A DNA stretch of 64,000 nucleotides from JAWVFM01 sp038237625 (lineage in GTDB: Bacteria; Actinomycetota; Thermoleophilia; Solirubrobacterales; 70-9), in contig JBBRYM010000014.1 in NCBI GenBank assembly GCA_038237625.1, positions 1 to 64,000 of the forward strand, read 5' to 3'. The notes under the pieces were generated by a model, which searched no databases, was not told where the DNA came from, and worked only from the letters and a program-made list of their open reading frames with translations. Shown in pieces: positions 59,992-64,000 of the stretch. Every line of letters begins with the position of its first letter. The stretch's first letter is position 1. A program made the translations under genes and the position numbers.

Positions 59992-60678
59992 CTACAGGTC
60001 GCGCTGGGTGACGAGACCCGTGCCCAGGGCCCGTTCGACCACCGCAACGCGCTTTCGGTTCTGGGGGAGGGCTTCGACTCCGAGCTTCTCGAAAAGCGCT
60101 CGCATGTGGGTCTTGACGGCGTCGACCGAGAGGTGCAGGGCGGCGGCGATCTCCTGGTTCGTGGCGGGGGTCGCAAAGGGCGGCGAGTCCTTGAACGGCC
60201 GGCAGAGCTCGATCAGCACTCTCTTCTGCGCCGGTGAGACCCCGACGGCGGCGCCGAGGTCGCCGGCGACTACGGTCGAATCGGCGTCGGCGTCGGCCGG
60301 AGCGCGGAACAAAACCGACGTCTTGCCAAAGCGGGCGATGTCGCCGTCGCGAAGGAGCTGGCGGCCGCTCACACGTTCCTCGTTGACATAGGAGCCGTTG
60401 GTGGACAGCCCGTCGTCGACCACCGTGCAGGCGTCGCCCACGAGCTCGAAATGGGCGTGGAGCTTCGACACCTGGTCGTCGAACCCAAGCTGGACGTCGG
60501 CGGAGAGGCTGCGGCCGACCCAGAGGGAAGAAACACCTTCCTCGACCACCAAAATCTGCTGTTCGCCATCGCCGTCGCGGTAGACGAGGAAGGGCCGGCC
60601 GAGGCGCTCGGCCTCGATCTGAGCCTTCAGCTCGACCGCGGTCGCGGCGCGCGGGCCCTGGGCGGGGTCGGCCATCAT
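59992..60678 (-). CDS. FHA domain fused to helix-turn-helix DNA-binding domain
   Basis: This 228-residue cytoplasmic protein has an FHA domain at about 45-125 (VGRSLSADVQL, SKLHAHFE, DDGLSTNGSYVN), a phosphothreonine reader, and a C-terminal DNA-binding helix-turn-helix (about 150-215, NQEIAAALHLSVDAVKTHMRALFEKLG) of the LuxR/GerE kind. Such a protein can link kinase activity to transcription. It is convergent with the Ser/Thr kinase, its natural candidate partner. Start alternatives are two consecutive ATG codons. Confidence 0.82.
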   Translation of the reverse strand: MMADPAQGPRAATAVELKAQIEAERLGRPFLVYRDGDGEQQILVVEEGVSSLWVGRSLSADVQLGFDDQVSKLHAHFELVGDACTVVDDGLSTNGSYVNEERVSGRQLLRDGDIARFGKTSVLFRAPADADADSTVVAGDLGAAVGVSPAQKRVLIELCRPFKDSPPFATPATNQEIAAALHLSVDAVKTHMRALFEKLGVEALPQNRKRVAVVERALGTGLVTQRDL

Positions 60679-60686
60679 GGGTCCGG

Positions 60687-61454
60687 CTACTTCGGCGGCA
60701 TCCGCAGGGCGCCGTCGAGGCGAATGGTCTCACCGTTCAGCATCGGGTTGCGGACGATCGCCTCGACCAACTCGCCGTACTCGGCCGGGTCGCCGAGGCG
60801 CGAGGGGAATGGGATGCCTGCGCCGAGCGCCTGGCGGCTTTCCTCCGGAAGCGCGCCGAGCAGCGGCGTGTCGAACAGGCCCGGGGCGATCGTCATCACC
60901 CGAACCCCGCGGCTCGCCATGTCGCGCGCCGCCGGGAGCGTCAGCCCGACGATGCCGCCCTTCGAGGCGGAGTAGGCGACCTGACCGACCTGCCCGTCGA
61001 AGGCCGCGATCGACGCGGTGTTAACGCACACGCCACGCTCGCCCCCCGCGTCGGGCTCGTTCTCCGACATCGCCGTCGCCGCCAGACGCAGCAAGTTGAA
61101 GGTTCCGATCAGGTTCACCTTGATGACGTTGTGGAAGATCTCCAGGTCGTGCGGTCCCTGCTTCGACGCCGTTCGCTGCGCCCAGCCGATGCCGGCGCAG
61201 CAGACGGATATCCGCAGGCCACCGTCGAGGGCCACGGCCGCGTCGACCGCAGCCTGAACCTCCTCGGGCTCCACGACGTTTGCGGCCGCGAAGCTCGCAC
61301 GCTCGCCGAGCTCGCCCGCCAGCGCCTCGCCCTTCTCGGCGTTCAGATCGGCGATCACGACGTTCGCCCCGGCAGCATGAAGGCGGCGCGCCGTCGCCTC
61401 GCCGAGGCCGGAGGCTCCACCGCTGATGAGCGCACCCGCTCCTTGGATCTCCAT
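60687..61454 (-). CDS. SDR 3-hydroxyacyl-CoA dehydrogenase-like (HSD10 type)
   Basis: This is a 255-residue SDR with ISGGASGLGEATARRL for NAD, an ADLNAEKGE segment (Asp favours NAD), CCAGIGWA in the NNAG position, SIAAFDGQVGQVAYSASKGG with Ser, Tyr and Lys, and IAPGLFDTPLL. These match 3-hydroxy-2-methylbutyryl-CoA dehydrogenase/HSD10 well. It would act in beta-oxidation or isoleucine breakdown. ATG 61454 gives the normal length; ATG 61466 is four codons upstream. It ends 8 bases before the FHA gene, so they may be co-transcribed. Confidence 0.87.
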   Translation of the reverse strand: MEIQGAGALISGGASGLGEATARRLHAAGANVVIADLNAEKGEALAGELGERASFAAANVVEPEEVQAAVDAAVALDGGLRISVCCAGIGWAQRTASKQGPHDLEIFHNVIKVNLIGTFNLLRLAATAMSENEPDAGGERGVCVNTASIAAFDGQVGQVAYSASKGGIVGLTLPAARDMASRGVRVMTIAPGLFDTPLLGALPEESRQALGAGIPFPSRLGDPAEYGELVEAIVRNPMLNGETIRLDGALRMPPK

Positions 61455-61583
61455 CGCGCTCAGCATATTCACGAGCTCGCGAACCGCGCTCTGTAGGGTC
61501 TCGGCATCGCCGTCGCCGCGCCGCCACCGACCAAGGATGCGATCGCCGAGCGGCTCACCGAAGCCCGGGAGCGTACGCTCGCT

Positions 61584-62717
61584 TTGGTCGCCTCGCTCTC
61601 GGACGAAGAGCTCAACCGGGTCTACTCGCCGATCCTCAGTCCGCTCGCCTGGGATCTCGGCCACATCGCCAACTTCGAGGAGCTCTGGCTCGCGCAGCGC
61701 GTTGGCGGGCTCGAGCCGCTCGACGGCAAGCTCGGCAGCCTCTACGACGCGATCGAGAATCCTCGCGCCACCCGAAGCCAACTGCCGATCCTTCGTGGCG
61801 ATGACCTGCGCGCCTACATGGTCGAGGTGCGTGAGCGGGCGCTGGAGGTTCTCCGCGGTGTCGATCTCGACTCCGAGGACTGCCTGCTGCGCGGCGGCTT
61901 CGTCTACGAGATGCTGATCGCTCACGAGCATCAGCACAACGAGACGATGCTCCAGCTGCTGCAGATGGTCCAGGGCTACGAGCCGCCCGGGCACGATCCC
62001 GGGCCGAGGCAGGCGCCGGTCTCATCTGGGCCCGAGATGGTCCTCGTTGAGGGTGGAACCCGGGCCGTGGGAGCCGGGCCCGACGGTTTCGCCTACGACA
62101 ACGAGCGCCCGCGGCATCAGGTCGAGGTCTCGCCCTTCTGGATCGATCGCGCGCCGCTCACGAACGGAGCCTTCGCGGAGTTCGTCGCCGACGCCAACGC
62201 CGAGCCACCGCTCTACTGGGAGCGCGACGGCGAGGGCGGCTGGGTTGACACCCGCTTCGGTCGCCGGACCGAAGTCGATCCGTCGCTGCCGGTCATCCAC
62301 GTCGACCACGCGGCGGCCGCGGCGTTGGCGTCCTGGGCCGGGAAACGACTCCCCACAGAGCACGAATGGGAAATCGCGGCGGCGGGGGCGGATCGCGACA
62401 GGGCGAACCTGGACCAGCTCGCCTTTGGCTGCGCCCCGGCTGGCGCCTACCCCGATGGCGCCTCCGATTGCGGCGCCGTGCAGATGCTCGGCGACGTCTG
62501 GGAGTGGACCTCCTCGGACTTCAGCTCGTACCCGGGGTTCGAGGCGTTTCCCTACGGCGAGTACTCCGAGGCGTTCTTCGGTGCCCAGTACCGAGTGCTC
62601 CGGGGAGGCGCATGGGCCACCCGTCGCAATGTGATCCGGTCAAGCTTTCGAAACTGGGACCTGCCCGAGCGCCGGCAGATCTTCGCCGGCATCCGCTGCG
62701 CAAAGGACTTCGAGTGA
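61584..62717 (+). CDS. egtB: ergothioneine biosynthesis hercynine oxygenase
   Basis: EgtB is the iron enzyme that joins hercynine to gamma-glutamylcysteine or cysteine as a sulfoxide. The N-terminal DinB-like part provides the three iron His ligands in WDLGHIANFEELW and HEHQHNETM (H-x3-H). The C-terminal formylglycine-generating-enzyme-like domain has GDVWEWTSSDF and YRVLRGGAWATRR. TTG 61584 is the first standard start, but coding-like sequence continues upstream in frame to 61497 (IAERLTEARERTLAL), matching the usual first helix of EgtB, with no ATG, GTG or TTG. The true start is uncertain; egtD follows after 38 bases. Confidence 0.92.
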   Translation: MVASLSDEELNRVYSPILSPLAWDLGHIANFEELWLAQRVGGLEPLDGKLGSLYDAIENPRATRSQLPILRGDDLRAYMVEVRERALEVLRGVDLDSEDCLLRGGFVYEMLIAHEHQHNETMLQLLQMVQGYEPPGHDPGPRQAPVSSGPEMVLVEGGTRAVGAGPDGFAYDNERPRHQVEVSPFWIDRAPLTNGAFAEFVADANAEPPLYWERDGEGGWVDTRFGRRTEVDPSLPVIHVDHAAAAALASWAGKRLPTEHEWEIAAAGADRDRANLDQLAFGCAPAGAYPDGASDCGAVQMLGDVWEWTSSDFSSYPGFEAFPYGEYSEAFFGAQYRVLRGGAWATRRNVIRSSFRNWDLPERRQIFAGIRCAKDFE

Positions 62718-62755
62718 AACGAACCGACAACCCGCGAGTCGAGTAGGACACCTGT

Positions 62756-63742
62756 ATGGAAGGCGCTGCGACAACCGAGATCACCATCGACGTCCATCTG
62801 CCCCCGGGTGGCCCCCTGTCCGGGATGGCGGCGGACGTCCGCGCGGGCCTCACCAAGCCCTTCAAGGAGCTCTCGCCTCGCTACTTCTACGACGAGCGCG
62901 GGTCCGAGCTCTTCGAGCAGATAACCGAGCTGCCCGAGTACTACCCCAGTCGCTGCGAGCGGGCGATCTTCGAAAGCCACGCGATCGACATCTGCGCGGC
63001 GGCCGGCAAACCCGCGACCCTGATCGAGCTGGGCTCGGGTTCGGCGGCGAAGACCCGTGTGCTGCTCGACGCCATGGCGGAGGCCGGGTGTCTCGCGGCC
63101 TACGCGCCCGTGGACATCTCCGAGGAGATCACCCGCTCCACTGCCGAGGCGATCGCCGCCGAGTATGAGATCAAGGTACACGGCCTGGTCTGCGACTTCG
63201 ACCGGGATCTGGAGCGCGTCCCCCTGCAGGGTCCCCGCGTGATCGCCCTCCTCGGCGGGACGATCGGCAACTTCGAGCCCCAGCAGCGCGCGAGCTTCCT
63301 GGCTCGGATCGCGAACCTCCTCGGCCCAGAGGACCATTTCCTTCTCGGTACGGACCTCGTCAAGAACCGCGAGACGCTGGAGGCCGCCTACAACGACTCG
63401 GCCGGCATCACAGCGGAGTTCAACAAGAACGTTCTCGCCGTTCTCAACGATCGTCTCGGCGCGAACTTCTACCCCGAGACCTTCGAACACGTCGCCTTCT
63501 GGGACCCCGAGAACCTTTGGATGGATATCCGCCTGCGCTCGCTCGCGCGGCAGGTGATCGACTTTCCTGCGCTCGACCTCGCCGTCGCCTTCGACCGCGG
63601 CGAGGAGATGCGCACCGAGATCTCCACCAAGTTCGCCCGCCAAGGCCTCGAGGGCATCTACGCCGAGGCCGGCCTGGAGCTGACCGACTGGTGGACGGAC
63701 CCCGAGGGCCTCTTCGCCCTCAGCCTCGCCCGCGCGGTCTAG
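62756..63742 (+). CDS. egtD: histidine N-alpha-methyltransferase
   Basis: This 328-residue SAM enzyme trimethylates histidine to hercynine, the first step of ergothioneine synthesis. SPRYFYDERGSELFEQITELPEYYPSR (landmark FYDERGS and PEYYPSR), IELGSGSAAKTR for SAM and FLLGGTIGNFE-like ALLGGTIGNFEP are family-specific. Length is normal. It lies directly behind egtB; egtA and egtC are not in the window, so the gamma-glutamylcysteine route is incomplete here or the genes are elsewhere. Confidence 0.95.
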   Translation: MEGAATTEITIDVHLPPGGPLSGMAADVRAGLTKPFKELSPRYFYDERGSELFEQITELPEYYPSRCERAIFESHAIDICAAAGKPATLIELGSGSAAKTRVLLDAMAEAGCLAAYAPVDISEEITRSTAEAIAAEYEIKVHGLVCDFDRDLERVPLQGPRVIALLGGTIGNFEPQQRASFLARIANLLGPEDHFLLGTDLVKNRETLEAAYNDSAGITAEFNKNVLAVLNDRLGANFYPETFEHVAFWDPENLWMDIRLRSLARQVIDFPALDLAVAFDRGEEMRTEISTKFARQGLEGIYAEAGLELTDWWTDPEGLFALSLARAV

Positions 63743-63752
63743 AGTCCATCCG

Positions 63753-64000
63753 ATGGGGCGGGGGGAAGCCTGGCTCGCCGAGCTGAGCGACGATCTCGTG
63801 CTCTTCCTCCGGATGACGGGCCGTGGCCGCGGCAGCGGAATGCCGTTGGAGAAGACTTTCGCGCAGGTCTGGAGCTTGCGCGACGGCCGACCGTGGCGAA
63901 ACATCGTCTACCCGACCGTGGACGATGCCCTCACGGCGGTCGGGCTACGCCCGCATGAACTGCCCGTGGAAGCCGAACGGGATCGCGTGCGGCACGCGCG
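63753..64000 (+). CDS. NTF2/SnoaL-like protein or fragment, 3' end outside window
   Basis: From ATG 63753 the frame stays open to the window end (82 codons). It reads DDLVLFLRMTGRGRGSG, a Trp-containing strand and YPTVDDALTAVGL, the second half of an NTF2/SnoaL-like fold, which ends near residue 68. The first half (about 60 residues) is absent and does not continue in this frame, so this is either an N-terminally truncated relic or a different protein that happens to share the motif. It lies 10 bases after egtD. Confidence 0.45.
   Translation, partial: MGRGEAWLAELSDDLVLFLRMTGRGRGSGMPLEKTFAQVWSLRDGRPWRNIVYPTVDDALTAVGLRPHELPVEAERDRVRHA

Overview
The window is chromosomal DNA from a high-GC actinobacterium. 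I infer a member of the class Thermoleophilia (Solirubrobacterales-like), with moderate confidence. The reasons are a mycobacterial-type integration host factor, a flavin/F420-type LLM oxidoreductase, ergothioneine genes, GTG and TTG starts, and stop/start overlaps (ATGA, GTGA) throughout. No tRNA, rRNA, phage, insertion sequence or CRISPR array was found. Coding density is very high, with no gene-free stretch above 300 bases apart from two decayed genes.

Layout: 1-5.6 kb holds an Mla-type lipid ABC transporter (permease and ATPase) followed by an MMPL/RND exporter, a membrane-anchored thioredoxin-like protein and a B3/4-domain protein. At 5.6-7.2 kb is a disrupted GMC oxidoreductase. At 8.4-8.8 kb is mIHF. 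At 9.1-11.5 kb a serine-palmitoyltransferase-like enzyme is divergent from a YghO/bCerS-like N-acyltransferase, a candidate ceramide locus. At 11.6-15.4 kb are cytochrome bd oxidase and an AlkA-like glycosylase. At 15.5-18.2 kb a ThiZXY transporter sits behind a TPP riboswitch. At 18.7-21 kb is a MoxR/VWA pair. At 22.4-25.3 kb are type III glutamine synthetase and a P-II protein lacking Tyr51. At 25.4-30.2 kb are an MBL-fold/PAS pair, a secreted protein, a sigma/anti-sigma pair and an HD-GYP remnant.

At 30.4-36.3 kb lipid catabolism dominates (thiolase, SDR, VOC dioxygenase, VLCAD-type dehydrogenase). A TetR regulator with twin palindromic operators follows. At 37-41 kb are an ATP-dependent DNA ligase and a LigD-type polymerase, the split parts of a bacterial NHEJ system. 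At 41-44.7 kb are a small winged-helix regulator with its own operators, a crotonase, a thioesterase and pyruvate kinase. At 44.7-51 kb a CtpE-like P-type ATPase is divergent from a betaine/choline-type ABC transporter. At 51-55 kb are the LLM oxidoreductase and the three-gene proton-translocating transhydrogenase. At 55-60.7 kb is a cell-surface and signalling block: prepilin-like protein, peptidoglycan-binding protein, Ser/Thr kinase with extracellular propeller, and FHA-HTH protein. The end of the window has an SDR, egtB, egtD and an NTF2-like fragment.

Two genome-wide patterns stand out. First, a structured repeat recurs at least three times: a hairpin with a 4-nt loop, a CCGAAAG linker, a GT(A/C)AGG segment and a second hairpin. 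Each copy lies directly behind the stop codon of a same-strand gene, once inside the pntAA-pntAB operon. Second, about fifteen genes have a TAnnnT -10 element 6-9 nt before the start codon and no ribosome binding site, which indicates pervasive leaderless transcription. The divergent sphingolipid-like pair has two overlapping -10 elements in a 26-bp gap.
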